A program made the translations under genes and the position numbers. Positions 29,601-38,246 of a stretch of DNA of 64,000 nt are shown here, piece by piece; position 1 is the first letter of the stretch; each line of letters opens with the position of its first letter. The notes beneath the pieces are model-generated. The model worked only from the letters and a program-made list of their open reading frames with translations, had not been told where the DNA came from and did not search any database. Source of the DNA: a virus; IMG/VR virus record IMGVR_UViG_3300030390_001781, positions 1-64,000 of that record; one strand, 5' to 3'.

Positions 29601-32600
29601 ATGCTTATGATGAAAAAGGAAAAGTTAAAGTTATAGCTTTTAAAACTGATTTTATTAATAAAAAATTTCCTAGTGATTTTACTAAAAATCAAGTAGAAGG
29701 TTTTAACAAAAAAATAAAATCTATAGAGCAAGAGAAAAAAACAATAATTGACACTTTAAATAAAACAAAATTAACCAAAGCTTTTTCTAAAGACCATGTA
29801 GGAAATAAAAAACTTTATACAACTTTAGATAAATTAATAACTGCTTTTACTATTAACGATAGAATAAATAGGTTAGCTATTAATGACATTGTTTCAGAAC
29901 CAATAGCATATAGATTAGTAAAAGGAAAGTATAATAAAAAGAAAGGTAAAACAGTTTACACAGTAGATTCTTCTAACGTTATTAAGCGTAATAGTGGTTT
30001 TGATTCATTAGGAACTAAAGTTAATTTAAGTCATCAAAACACAAATAAAACTGTTAAGACTATTGTGTTTGAAATGAAAGATGACCAAGGAGAAGATATT
30101 TCCAATTCATTTTTATTTAGAGGAAGTCAAATGACTAAAGAAATACAAAAACAACTAGGAGAAAGAAAGCTAAATAAAATTGGAGATAACTCTAAAGATG
30201 GTGAATACATGATAACTGAAGATGGTAGAAACATTTATCATAAAAACTCTTCTATAAACTCTATGGAAAATGAAGAGGGTGAAAACAATCTTATTGCAAT
30301 GGCAAAAGGTAGTATGGGTGAAAACTACAAAGAAAGTAGATTTTACAAAATGTATGAAATGCTTCAAATGTTAGAAGAAGAGTATGGAGATGAATATCAC
30401 ATTCAAGTTATTGATGTAGAGTCAACTAAAGGTTCTAAGTTATACGATACACCTTCATCTATTGATAATTTATATAAAAACATAAAAGATAAAAATTGGA
30501 AAGCAATAGATAAATCTAGTTACATCTATGACAGTGAAAACTTTTACATACCATTTGATGAAAATAAAAAACTTTCAAAGAAAGAGTTAGCATTTCAAGA
30601 AGCAAGATTTGCTACACAGCTTGTAAAAATATTAACAAACTTTACTAATTCTGATATTGCTAAAGAAAACAGTCAAGAGTTAGAACAATTAATGGTTGAA
30701 TTGCTAGAAGAGCAAATTGGATTAAATGAAAATTCTAATAATTACAAAGACTCTGTGTTAGGAAATGTTTTATTTCAAACAAATTCTATACTAATAGGTT
30801 TAAAAGATTCTATTGACCAATTGCAAGACCCTGATACAATTCAGATGCTTGACGAAATGATTGCATACAATAAATCAGAAGGTAAAAAACTAGATAAGGC
30901 AAGAAAAACAATTAAAAGACTTTCAGAAATTGAAGAAGGTTTAAGTAAGGAACAGCAAGAAGCTTTAACAAAAGCTGAAGATATTGTTAATAATAAAAAA
31001 ACAATTAACAAAATTGATCACCCTGCTATGTTGCAACAGCTTAAACAAGTTATTATCTCTAAGATAAAATCTAAAGGTGTTGATTTAAGACTTCCAGGTG
31101 CTTATTTAAAAATGGTTCCTGATATTGATGGCAGATTAAAAAGTGAAAGTTTAGGTGATAATGAAAATGAAATATTACTTCCTTGGAGTATGTTTGGAAA
31201 AACAAAAGAACAAGCTGAGAAGTTCTTAAAAGAACAAAATGAAAAAGGAGGTGTCTTTGTTCCTGGTGTTAGAGTTCCTGCGTCAGATGCAATCTCTACG
31301 CTTAATGCAAGAGTTGTAGGGTTTATAGATGATGCAAATATGGCTGTTCTTCCACATGGTTTTACAGTAAAATCTGATGCTGACCACGATGGAGATAAAG
31401 TGTTTATTTACAGAATGGATTTACAAACTAAAGAAGGTAAGACTGTTATAAAAGAAAATTCTAAAAAGAATAAGATTTATAATTTGATGAATGAATTAAT
31501 GCAGACTGATGATTATAAAAAAAGAATTAAAGATGGTAGTATTAATCTTGATGTTTTTGAAAAGCAAGTAAAAGACATTAATGATGAATTAAAAGATTCA
31601 GGTCGAAAAGGTTTAAGAGAAGATTTTAATTTCGGAAGTGCTACTGAAATGAATGAAACAGATGCTCGTTTATCTTTTGGTGAAAAAGCTGTTGGTATTT
31701 TAGCTGTTGCTGGTAAGCTTAATGCTGCTTTGTATCAAGCAGGAGTTGTCTTTAAAGGTAATCCAAAGGTTACTATAATGGGTCAAGAAATAGATTTAGA
31801 AGAGATAGATGCTCCTAAGACTGCAAATGATATTGCAATGCTTTTACAAGCTGCTTTAGATATATCTAAGAAACCTGTTTTATTAACTGCAGGTATTAAT
31901 GCAAGTAATATTAATGTTGTTGTAGCAATGCTTATAAGTGGTATTAAATTAAAAAATGTTATTAAGTTTATTAACCAAGACAATATTATAGATTTTTATA
32001 CAACTGATAACACGTCAGATAATTCTTACAACAAAAAGAAAAATAAAGACCAATTAAAAATTAATTTAAAAGACCGAATAATAAACGAAAAAAATACAGC
32101 TATACAAAAAGAGTTAGAAACTTTAATGTATTTTACAGAGTTAGGTAATGAGCTAAATACAGTAACTTCTATTGCTCAGTTAGATGGTAAAATACCTAAT
32201 GACGGTTATTTATTAAGAGATGTTAAATCTGCTTTTAATTTAATTAAGAATAAAAACAGTAAAACTAAATTAAGATATAATGAGTTAGCTAATAAACCTT
32301 TAAATCAACATTATGAAAAATTAGTAGATTTTGCTTTAGATACTTTATCTCATCATTTTATTACAGAAAACGAAAGTTATTATAAAGAAATTGAACAAGT
32401 AAAGAAAAGTAGAGAAGCTTATGGCGTTAAAGAGTTTGATATGAAAACTGAAAAACGTAGAATAGATGATATGTTTGCTTTAATGGTATCTCAAAAATTA
32501 GATATTGAAGAAGAAATATCTGCTTTAGAATATGGTGATTCTGATTCTCTACTAATAAGGTTAGCCTCTATGGTTGCTTTTTCTCAAAAAGCTAAATTTC

Positions 32601-33700
32601 AAAATGTTAGTAATACAGAAAACGTATTACAAAAAAAATACATTAAAGCTCAAAAAGAATTAGTTCCTCAAGATAATACTTCTCAAAATAATGAACAGTA
32701 TGAATTAGAAATGGCGTTCCGTAGTCTATCTATGAAAATAGAAGGTTTTAATGAAACTTTTGGTAACATGATTTCTAATGAAGTTAAACAAGCAACATGG
32801 AATGAAAAAGGACAAACAACAGAAGGTATAACTAAAAAACAATATGTTAAGCAATATATTAAATCATTACAAGACCAAAACTTAGTAATACCTGTAACAG
32901 AAAATATGTTACCAAAATTAATAGACGTTGCTATTAAGTATGACGAATATTTAGATAGTAATATGTCTGAAATGAATCGTTCTAAAGAAAGTGCTAAAAA
33001 TAAGTTTTTACAATTACTGCAATTAACAACAGAAACAAATCCTTTAACAGACGTAGAAGAAAGGATATTAACTGGTAAAAATGATATACGTTATTTAACT
33101 ACTACAGAAAAAAGATTGGCTAAAGAAGATTTTTTAAAACTTCCTTTAGAAACACAAAAAGACTTTAAGGCTTATCAAATGTTAAAGTTTGGTTTAAGTA
33201 ATAAACTAGGAAGTTTAATCAGTATTATGCCTAGTGATTTTACGGTTGAGTATTTAAAATATATTTCAAATATTAAATCAGACGGTGTTAAAGAAAATAA
33301 AATTTATGAATTAAATGATTTAGAAATTGCTGAAAATTATAATGATTTATATTACCCATTAAAAAAGTATAAGAGTGCAAATAAATTAGTTGATAATGAA
33401 GGTCAGATATTAAAAGACATTAAAGATGTTAAAGAAAATAATGTTGTTTTCTTAAAAACTGAGTTAACTAAAAATAATGTAAAAACGTATCAAACAGTAA
33501 AAGGTAAACCTGGTGTTAGATTTGAAATTGAAGGAGATTCGAACATTTATGAATTTCAACAATATAATAAAGATGAAAGCATTGTATCAATAATAGACAA
33601 AGATTCAATGGCGAAAAAAACAAATGAATATACTACTTTTAGAACAGAGTCTTTATCAGAAGCTAGTGATGTTGCTGATAATTTAGACGAAGCTTGTTAA
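23618..33700 (+). CDS. Giant virion protein: J-domain, HExxH peptidase and RNA-polymerase-like DxDxDGD region
   Basis: A 3360-aa protein. Residues 1-450 hold small-residue hydrophobic stretches (near 152, 275-310 and 423-445) that could cross a membrane during ejection. Residues 480-1150 are mostly charged coiled coil, interrupted by a J-domain-like helix pair with HPDK at 903-906. HEFAH at 1231-1235 starts a zincin-like module. At 2587-2593 lies DADHDGD, preceded about 37 residues earlier by GVRVPASDAI: the same order as the RxP...NADFDGD region of multisubunit RNA polymerases, and the DxDGD type known from YonO and crAss-like virion polymerases. This suggests an ejected polymerase for early genes. 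The second barrel was not located; fusion with a peptidase suggests self-processing, which is inference. Confidence 0.75.
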   Translation: MGETNNSNNATSENQREINNEEYADAFKSLDENFNIPDIAQSFSDTQEQIDPFNAGIAFQEESPTFTEFDQGVLGDFISGVYNTLIVGSVEGMINLAPTISNAITETEVANNWIDSVSKFAYEFELGYSDDFYKPIEKFDDINATHFTAGLGNGIGFVIGIGKFAKAGQLLSKSGRLIRKGEKLLEGTSKAFKSGAKARNSIDDIVKAIFKKGKTSKLKKVPKFKEGLKGKKRVDMLNKLKKLEQTGESSLKNSARFGSFMGGTTMMYGMVQEEALAAGLDRTDAARFALTVAGVVSLTEGAALEAVGAIPALAAKRQIVKAAAQKSFKGMAGKPPSKILEAFLPKYSNALKAADIAKGVMVESFQEFTQTYIEEGAKQFYDVVFADKDAKVGKGKFGQEVFDLDADSFGDFFLDGEDATRTFTNSVFAGILGGIIGGGMAGLQLNAIGGERNIGNESAFNLIADDVINKKTKNRDKINQALTKAYNDDNISKQDIDATNEILDEMEAFVQKNNLVKQVEDPIAQYQMFNLFKAGKVVESKTKTKEQLEKELQGELDKTIEERLIDQENKNSLFDLISSAININYEEIYRTEKAETKDPDEFNDKVLAYQYLAEQVDGNVFTTEEEVLAELDKIYSSEFKKQYQTIEKTVKEQLEKQEERGDFLNEVEEEEFNEFKDNGNISKKRINYLAQKLKNKKDFNEYEQKMYDAKKSEVEQARDFFIKEEKEAKAEQEKAKEENKFKPNEGERKKEEKGEKEENKEKPFNEEEYKKYLETLTEEQLKEEFDNVVTKSDSNVKEKLDSINKEDTRRIKNKKPTGKTKEEIKAEKEEAKKKAKEKTIKDKINDILNIGKSKKSGKNYSKKSAKDVGQDLFSAVLGAMKSAPNYNSEEAKTLFKEYAKTVHPDKNNQTSEREALATAILSAMTEARDKGRVDVLKKLKELFDTEIAKLPKAEKETKKKEEQKKKEREAKEQEEEQENKEKEEREEDKLIEAIKKESNFISKSYEKIKIIEKDYENSFFFKRYNKEDVKSLEEEIKEANERIAYYKEEQKKRAGTSTTTDTTTEQKTGEDVEEETTPTKKKKIDLSKLTSVDKDQLTPPDDPTNTNPSNNPNGNTQTDEEIEKETLATQKANKNEKTADKVIPKINNLPSGDINLEQRKNITSEINDSQKIIDNNELFENIKEHFKKMFPKIPVQLVDKLFNKYGVEILGQVSKDGITISEEAYQNTLVHEFAHVYIDLIADKEIVKNALEWIKTTKFFQLAKQAYPSYTTEKQAMEALVQAMSENSIPKLEGMFSNSQLTKWGSIAKKLWRTIKRMFTGVNKRNYIDFLSDSLIYNSKPIMVETNYLENNALEQRKAIGVDVANFNNNFLSRKTKQFVINSLLNEDKNITAVKVLSNLRIALISIMNDNEQTFPTVALNAKYNELIDSDNKVIGYDVKYNELSDSKKISVLLEQTVYESGVSYLEHMAYVTEQLVKLPTEVKEDFIDEQINRDQNKEEDTGKVEKENIKGDKKMTSSIASLIGTLVDSDGKKIHEDLVFSYIAKVAQNSVTNQEVVTKIKNDSKKGNNIANALLSTLMAAKQYDNSQKTNVYQTLLIEVLSQQSVVYKSINIKTESTGDNKVEVYKTSASRIKANRTREFKKRILDPRFISQIITRVGKGGMNIQEIINERIKTGKGYFLHNQLGTFDVQQVDAIGELLFGLNEGEFDAVHYVNWLIKSKQNETRNKTTGDLIIRARELNTINNISDPKAKKQAASNFFMVEILNTFGEQQQKKKNKANKSKNTSDVIMSGGAVSSLMSFAAFQYDGDIHNANMFINSSGNSISTTRLGSYLNRAFTNIAKKTEEAKKKNNKQITVEGLDGRNKKVFLFRNNPVFAKLMNDGIVNQFIDDAVNYVGEKATEHGQQNEIDLLITQLAYFATNQNRDSYDQKLMINDRSHSNWLSVNRLDANQANTVLLQQRNVDQSLLNENYKLLDKAGKKKYLEEFNKISLNYAYDEKGKVKVIAFKTDFINKKFPSDFTKNQVEGFNKKIKSIEQEKKTIIDTLNKTKLTKAFSKDHVGNKKLYTTLDKLITAFTINDRINRLAINDIVSEPIAYRLVKGKYNKKKGKTVYTVDSSNVIKRNSGFDSLGTKVNLSHQNTNKTVKTIVFEMKDDQGEDISNSFLFRGSQMTKEIQKQLGERKLNKIGDNSKDGEYMITEDGRNIYHKNSSINSMENEEGENNLIAMAKGSMGENYKESRFYKMYEMLQMLEEEYGDEYHIQVIDVESTKGSKLYDTPSSIDNLYKNIKDKNWKAIDKSSYIYDSENFYIPFDENKKLSKKELAFQEARFATQLVKILTNFTNSDIAKENSQELEQLMVELLEEQIGLNENSNNYKDSVLGNVLFQTNSILIGLKDSIDQLQDPDTIQMLDEMIAYNKSEGKKLDKARKTIKRLSEIEEGLSKEQQEALTKAEDIVNNKKTINKIDHPAMLQQLKQVIISKIKSKGVDLRLPGAYLKMVPDIDGRLKSESLGDNENEILLPWSMFGKTKEQAEKFLKEQNEKGGVFVPGVRVPASDAISTLNARVVGFIDDANMAVLPHGFTVKSDADHDGDKVFIYRMDLQTKEGKTVIKENSKKNKIYNLMNELMQTDDYKKRIKDGSINLDVFEKQVKDINDELKDSGRKGLREDFNFGSATEMNETDARLSFGEKAVGILAVAGKLNAALYQAGVVFKGNPKVTIMGQEIDLEEIDAPKTANDIAMLLQAALDISKKPVLLTAGINASNINVVVAMLISGIKLKNVIKFINQDNIIDFYTTDNTSDNSYNKKKNKDQLKINLKDRIINEKNTAIQKELETLMYFTELGNELNTVTSIAQLDGKIPNDGYLLRDVKSAFNLIKNKNSKTKLRYNELANKPLNQHYEKLVDFALDTLSHHFITENESYYKEIEQVKKSREAYGVKEFDMKTEKRRIDDMFALMVSQKLDIEEEISALEYGDSDSLLIRLASMVAFSQKAKFQNVSNTENVLQKKYIKAQKELVPQDNTSQNNEQYELEMAFRSLSMKIEGFNETFGNMISNEVKQATWNEKGQTTEGITKKQYVKQYIKSLQDQNLVIPVTENMLPKLIDVAIKYDEYLDSNMSEMNRSKESAKNKFLQLLQLTTETNPLTDVEERILTGKNDIRYLTTTEKRLAKEDFLKLPLETQKDFKAYQMLKFGLSNKLGSLISIMPSDFTVEYLKYISNIKSDGVKENKIYELNDLEIAENYNDLYYPLKKYKSANKLVDNEGQILKDIKDVKENNVVFLKTELTKNNVKTYQTVKGKPGVRFEIEGDSNIYEFQQYNKDESIVSIIDKDSMAKKTNEYTTFRTESLSEASDVADNLDEAC

Positions 33701-33726
33701 AGGTTAGAATTTAGTAAATTAGCAAT

Positions 33727-36700
33727 ATGAATTGTCCTATACCTACTAACCCACAATGGAAAGCCTTAGTTAAAAAGAACGGAAGGAAAAAAGCTATGCA
33801 AATATATGTAGCTAATAACTATCAAGTTCCTGATGTAAAGAGCATACCTAAAACTATGTTTGATGTTATTAAAGGATTTGCAGTTTCTCAAAGTTCTACT
33901 CTTCAAAGATTAAAAGACGACCCTGAATTAACTAGTAAGGTAATTAATGATTTAAAAAAAGCAATGCCTAATGTTATAATTAACAAGGAAGGTATTATAA
34001 AAGAAGATCGAACATTTGTACCATTAAAAGCTGGTGAGATGGGAGAGAGTATTAGAAACTCTTTACACTCTATGGTTGCTTGGGCTAATGACGCTTATTT
34101 AGAAACTCCACCACATGAGTATGCACACATATACATAGATATGTATCGTAATGCTCCAATGGTAAAAGAAGCTATTGAAAAATATGGAGAAGAAAAATTA
34201 GTTGAAAAAATTGGTAGATACTATACAGAACAATATACTGCACCTGGTTTTAAAAAGTGGGTACAGAAGTTTTGGAATATGTTAAGAGCAATGTTTGGAC
34301 AACCTAACATTAGATACGAGTTATTTAAGTCTTTTAAAGACAATAAGCAACTCTCTACTGACACAACAAGAGGAACTGATATAGTTAGGTATCAAAAAAT
34401 TAAAACTCCTTATAAAAGAAATGATACTGCTTATGTTGAAAATGAACAATTAAAAGCTCAAGTAGATTTTGATTCTCAACAGGCATATAATTATAAAAAT
34501 GATACAAAGGGAATACAAAAGAAAGTAGCTTTAAAAAAGCTAGTTTTTGATTTAATGAATAGTGATTATTATTCAAATAATAAAAATTATAATAAAATTA
34601 CTTTAGACTCTTTAGTTCCTGGCGAACTAGCTTTTACTTTTGCCAACTTAGATAAATCAGCAATAAAAGAATCTTTAATAGGTTTAAGAGAATTTTACAA
34701 TAAGAAAATAGAAGACTTAAAAGAAGTTGATAAAGACCAAAGTAGTAAGTATAAAGAAGTAAACTTTTTTGACACAAATGATTTAAATAATATAAAGAAT
34801 AGTTATTCTGTTGCAAATACTACTAATAGTGATGCAATACTTGCTTGGTCAATGTTTACATTATTAAAATTAGACAATCAAGGTGATAGGAATTTGTTAC
34901 AACAATTTCAATGGGAAAAGTTTGGTATAAAAGAAGGAAGTAAAAAAGCTACAAATGTTATAACAGAAGGAACTAAGTTAGCTAGAAATATTTACGATAT
35001 ACAAAAAAGAATAGAAAGAGTAAAGTGGCAAAAAAAGAATTTAGTATTACCTAATGGTAAGTCAATAAGTATTGAAGCTGCTTCAAAAATATCTGAAAAC
35101 GAAATTGAAAGTGCTTCAAAACAAAGAGAAGATTTTTGGTATAATAAAGGATTTATTGGTCAAAACCCAGCATTAAAAAAGTTTTTTAAAGTTATAGTAC
35201 AATTGTTAAATACTTATTTAAGTAACGCAAGACTGCAATCTAAATTTTTAAGTGGTCAATCAGACAGTGCTATTCAACAAATGCTTTATGAAGAGTTTGA
35301 GCATGCAAATCACGCTAAGTTAAAAATTAAACAAGCTGCATTATTATCTTTTAACCAAGTGATAAAAAATAGTAAAAATTTAGATGGTAGTTTTTTTAAA
35401 AATCAAACTCAAGATATAAATCAATTATCTACAGTAGAAGTTGACCTTGGAGGAAAGAAGGTTAAATTAACAGAAGCTGAACTACTTAATCTTTATTTAA
35501 TGATAAGGATGGATAGTTCTAAAGATGATTCAAGAAGTACAAAGGATCAGATTTTAGAAGACGGTATAGTTTTACAAAATGTTATTGAAGGTAGAGATTT
35601 AGCTACTAGAAAGTTTTTGCCAACATTAACTGATTTAAATAATATAAAATCTAAAATAGAGTCTAATGAAAGAATGAAAAAAAATGTTGCGTTAATTGAT
35701 ACAACTATGAGTTTTCTATATGAAAAACTTAATAAAGCTCATGTAGATGAATTAGGTGTAGAGTTAAAAAACGTAAAAAATTATTTTCCAGTTTCTTACG
35801 GTTTGAAATCTGAAACCGATGTAAGAAACCGAAAGTCTATGGTAGATTTTATTGGTGCAAGATATGATAAGAAGACAGATAGGCAGCCTGTAAGAATAAG
35901 AGATACTTATCAAGTCGTAGAAAATTATACAGAAAGCGCAAGTCATTATTCAGCGTATGTTTTACCTATTACAAATGCAAGAAAATTAATTAAAAGTTTA
36001 AAACGTAAATATGAAAAAAACGTTTCAAGAAAAGATTATAAAACAATAAATGATTTAATAACTGCTTTAGAAGGTAACGTAAATAATCTAGAAGATAATT
36101 CAATACTTTATAGTTCTCAAGGTGCTAAAAAATCAGCAAAATTTTTTAATAAAATAATGTCTAATTTTAGTACTTCTGTATTAGCATTAAACGTACCTAC
36201 TATGTTTAAGCAACCTATTTCATATCAAGCAGCAGCAGAAGTTATTGATGTTAAATTTTTGCAAATGGCTGGATGGGGAAAAGGAATGATTGCAGGTATA
36301 GGATATCAAGAAGTGTTTAATCAAATACATAAAAAAAAAATAGGAGACAATAACTCTATGTTTCCAATAGAGTTTAGAATGGACGATAGTAATCCATTAT
36401 ATGCAATAATGAAAAAATACTCTCCAATATTTGCAGAAAGATTTGAAGGAGCTATAAGTAAAGAAACAGGAGAAGCTTTAATGGATAGCAGAATAGGAGA
36501 TGACCTTATTAATATACCTTTTACAAAAGGTTTAAGAAAAGTTTTAGTAAATTCATTTGGCTTTAAAGAAGGTGGTAATTTAGCAATATCTAAAAATGCT
36601 GCTATGAGTGGTATTAAAGCTTTTGATATTGCTACAGTTAGTTCTATATGGCAAGCAGTACAATTTGAAGCAGAAGAAGTGTTAGGTTTAACTAAAGCTG

Positions 36701-37326
36701 ATGGTGATGCTTTTTATGAACACGTAGCAAGAAGAGCAGAAGAAATAGTAAAAAAAACACAACCTACTTTTGATACAAACAATAGGTCAGGTTTATCTAA
36801 TGACAAAACATCTTTAGCTAGGTTTATAACTATGTTTGGTTCAGCTCGTAGTAAATTAGCAATGTTAATGATTGAAGGTGCTGTAGATTTAATGAACAAT
36901 CCTACTACAGAAAATAAACATAAATTTGTAAAACGTTCTGTAAATATAATGGTATTGTCTGCTGCTGCTGTAGTTGTTGTTGACATTTTAAAAACATTAA
37001 CATTGGGTACTGGCTTTGATGACCCTGAAGAAGATATACCTGAGTTTGCTGCATACAAAATGATAAGTACAGTTTTAGGTAACTTTTATGGAATAAGTCA
37101 AATTGCTGATGTTGTTATTTCAAATATAGATGACGAGCCTTGGAGAAGACAAATACAAGACCCTTTCTCAGCTTTAGCACAAGATGCTTCTGCTGTAATT
37201 TGGAATACATTTAATGGTGATTTTGACAAAGCTGCTTTAAAAGCTTTAGAAACAACAATGAAAGCTACAGGAGCTCCTTTATCTCCTTACTTAATAATTA
37301 AGAATATTGTAAAAAGAACAAATTAA
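33727..37326 (+). CDS. Large virion protein with second HExxH metallopeptidase-like module
   Basis: A 1199-aa protein opening MNCPIPTNPQWKALVKKN. HEYAH at 130-134 begins a module (YIDMYRNAPMVKEAIE, later KFWNMLRAMFGQPN) matching one in the preceding giant protein. The middle is helical. The last 250 residues contain Ala/Val-rich hydrophobic helices (VLSAAAVVVVDILKTL) and AGTGFD-like turns. It is probably another ejected cargo protein. Metal ligands are complete for HExxH; the third ligand is unclear. Helper roles for membrane passage or peptidoglycan are open. Confidence 0.6.
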   Translation: MNCPIPTNPQWKALVKKNGRKKAMQIYVANNYQVPDVKSIPKTMFDVIKGFAVSQSSTLQRLKDDPELTSKVINDLKKAMPNVIINKEGIIKEDRTFVPLKAGEMGESIRNSLHSMVAWANDAYLETPPHEYAHIYIDMYRNAPMVKEAIEKYGEEKLVEKIGRYYTEQYTAPGFKKWVQKFWNMLRAMFGQPNIRYELFKSFKDNKQLSTDTTRGTDIVRYQKIKTPYKRNDTAYVENEQLKAQVDFDSQQAYNYKNDTKGIQKKVALKKLVFDLMNSDYYSNNKNYNKITLDSLVPGELAFTFANLDKSAIKESLIGLREFYNKKIEDLKEVDKDQSSKYKEVNFFDTNDLNNIKNSYSVANTTNSDAILAWSMFTLLKLDNQGDRNLLQQFQWEKFGIKEGSKKATNVITEGTKLARNIYDIQKRIERVKWQKKNLVLPNGKSISIEAASKISENEIESASKQREDFWYNKGFIGQNPALKKFFKVIVQLLNTYLSNARLQSKFLSGQSDSAIQQMLYEEFEHANHAKLKIKQAALLSFNQVIKNSKNLDGSFFKNQTQDINQLSTVEVDLGGKKVKLTEAELLNLYLMIRMDSSKDDSRSTKDQILEDGIVLQNVIEGRDLATRKFLPTLTDLNNIKSKIESNERMKKNVALIDTTMSFLYEKLNKAHVDELGVELKNVKNYFPVSYGLKSETDVRNRKSMVDFIGARYDKKTDRQPVRIRDTYQVVENYTESASHYSAYVLPITNARKLIKSLKRKYEKNVSRKDYKTINDLITALEGNVNNLEDNSILYSSQGAKKSAKFFNKIMSNFSTSVLALNVPTMFKQPISYQAAAEVIDVKFLQMAGWGKGMIAGIGYQEVFNQIHKKKIGDNNSMFPIEFRMDDSNPLYAIMKKYSPIFAERFEGAISKETGEALMDSRIGDDLINIPFTKGLRKVLVNSFGFKEGGNLAISKNAAMSGIKAFDIATVSSIWQAVQFEAEEVLGLTKADGDAFYEHVARRAEEIVKKTQPTFDTNNRSGLSNDKTSLARFITMFGSARSKLAMLMIEGAVDLMNNPTTENKHKFVKRSVNIMVLSAAAVVVVDILKTLTLGTGFDDPEEDIPEFAAYKMISTVLGNFYGISQIADVVISNIDDEPWRRQIQDPFSALAQDASAVIWNTFNGDFDKAALKALETTMKATGAPLSPYLIIKNIVKRTN

Positions 37327-37336
37327 ATAAATAGAG

Positions 37337-38245
37337 ATGAAACTAGATTTTACTATAAGCAATGTAACTTGTTGTAGCAAGTATAAATTTTGCGATACAA
37401 CTTGTGAAACAGAACCATGTGAAACTACAGCTTGTACTGATGGTTACGGTATAGGTACTAATATTACTAAATATCAAATAGGTAAAACAAGATTTAATGT
37501 AAAGTTTCCTGATGGAACTACGTATAGTGATGTAGATTTAAGTTTTGTACCAGCTACTAAAGCATATGGTGAGTTCGCTCTTGCAAGTGGTAATCAAGGT
37601 ACTGTTGTTGTAGATATAAACGGTGTAATTGTTTCTAATGTTATTTTTACAACTGACATAGAAACGACTGTAGATTTACTAGTTAATACTGCTAACGGTA
37701 AAGCTCAAGACACAGGTTGGTACATGGAAAAAATAGGTACTAACAGAATTAAAGTTATATCTATGATTCCAGGAACTACTTATAACGGACTTGACCTTAA
37801 CGTAGGTTTAAGTGGAAACTTAACTGTAGTAATGTATGACGTTTTAACTGCTTATGGAGTAGGAACTTCAAACTGTTTTGAATTTGGTATAGCTGATTTA
37901 TATACAACCAACACACCACCTGTTAATAATAGTGGTCCTGATTTTCAAGATGGTGTATATGAATTTACGTATATTATATATGATTCTAACAACCTAGAAA
38001 TAGGAAGAGTAACAAAATGTATTCTTTTTGATTGTAATGTTAAGAGATGCGTTAAAGAGTCTATAATAAAACTAGCAGACGATTGTTGTAGTGATTGTAG
38101 TGAAGAGTTGACAGAAAAAGTTTTGTTAATTAAATCTAAAATTGAACAAGCAAAAGCACAAATTGAAAAAGGTTTAGGTGATTGTGCTAATAAAACTATT
38201 AAATCTGCTAATAAAATATGTACTAATATTTGTTTAGATTGTTAA
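37337..38245 (+). CDS. Cys-rich tail-appendage protein, 302 aa
   Basis: The N-terminus carries six Cys within 40 residues (TCCSKYKFC, TTCETEPC), a beta-sandwich follows, and the C-terminus has a conserved-looking Cys cluster (LFDCNVKRC, DDCCSDCSEE) around a helical hairpin, ending NICLDC. Proteins with this C-terminal pattern occur after the cargo genes in crAss-like phages. The Cys pairs could bind metal or form disulphides in the mature virion. Starts 11 bases after the previous stop. Confidence 0.55.
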   Translation: MKLDFTISNVTCCSKYKFCDTTCETEPCETTACTDGYGIGTNITKYQIGKTRFNVKFPDGTTYSDVDLSFVPATKAYGEFALASGNQGTVVVDINGVIVSNVIFTTDIETTVDLLVNTANGKAQDTGWYMEKIGTNRIKVISMIPGTTYNGLDLNVGLSGNLTVVMYDVLTAYGVGTSNCFEFGIADLYTTNTPPVNNSGPDFQDGVYEFTYIIYDSNNLEIGRVTKCILFDCNVKRCVKESIIKLADDCCSDCSEELTEKVLLIKSKIEQAKAQIEKGLGDCANKTIKSANKICTNICLDC

Positions 38246-38246
38246 T

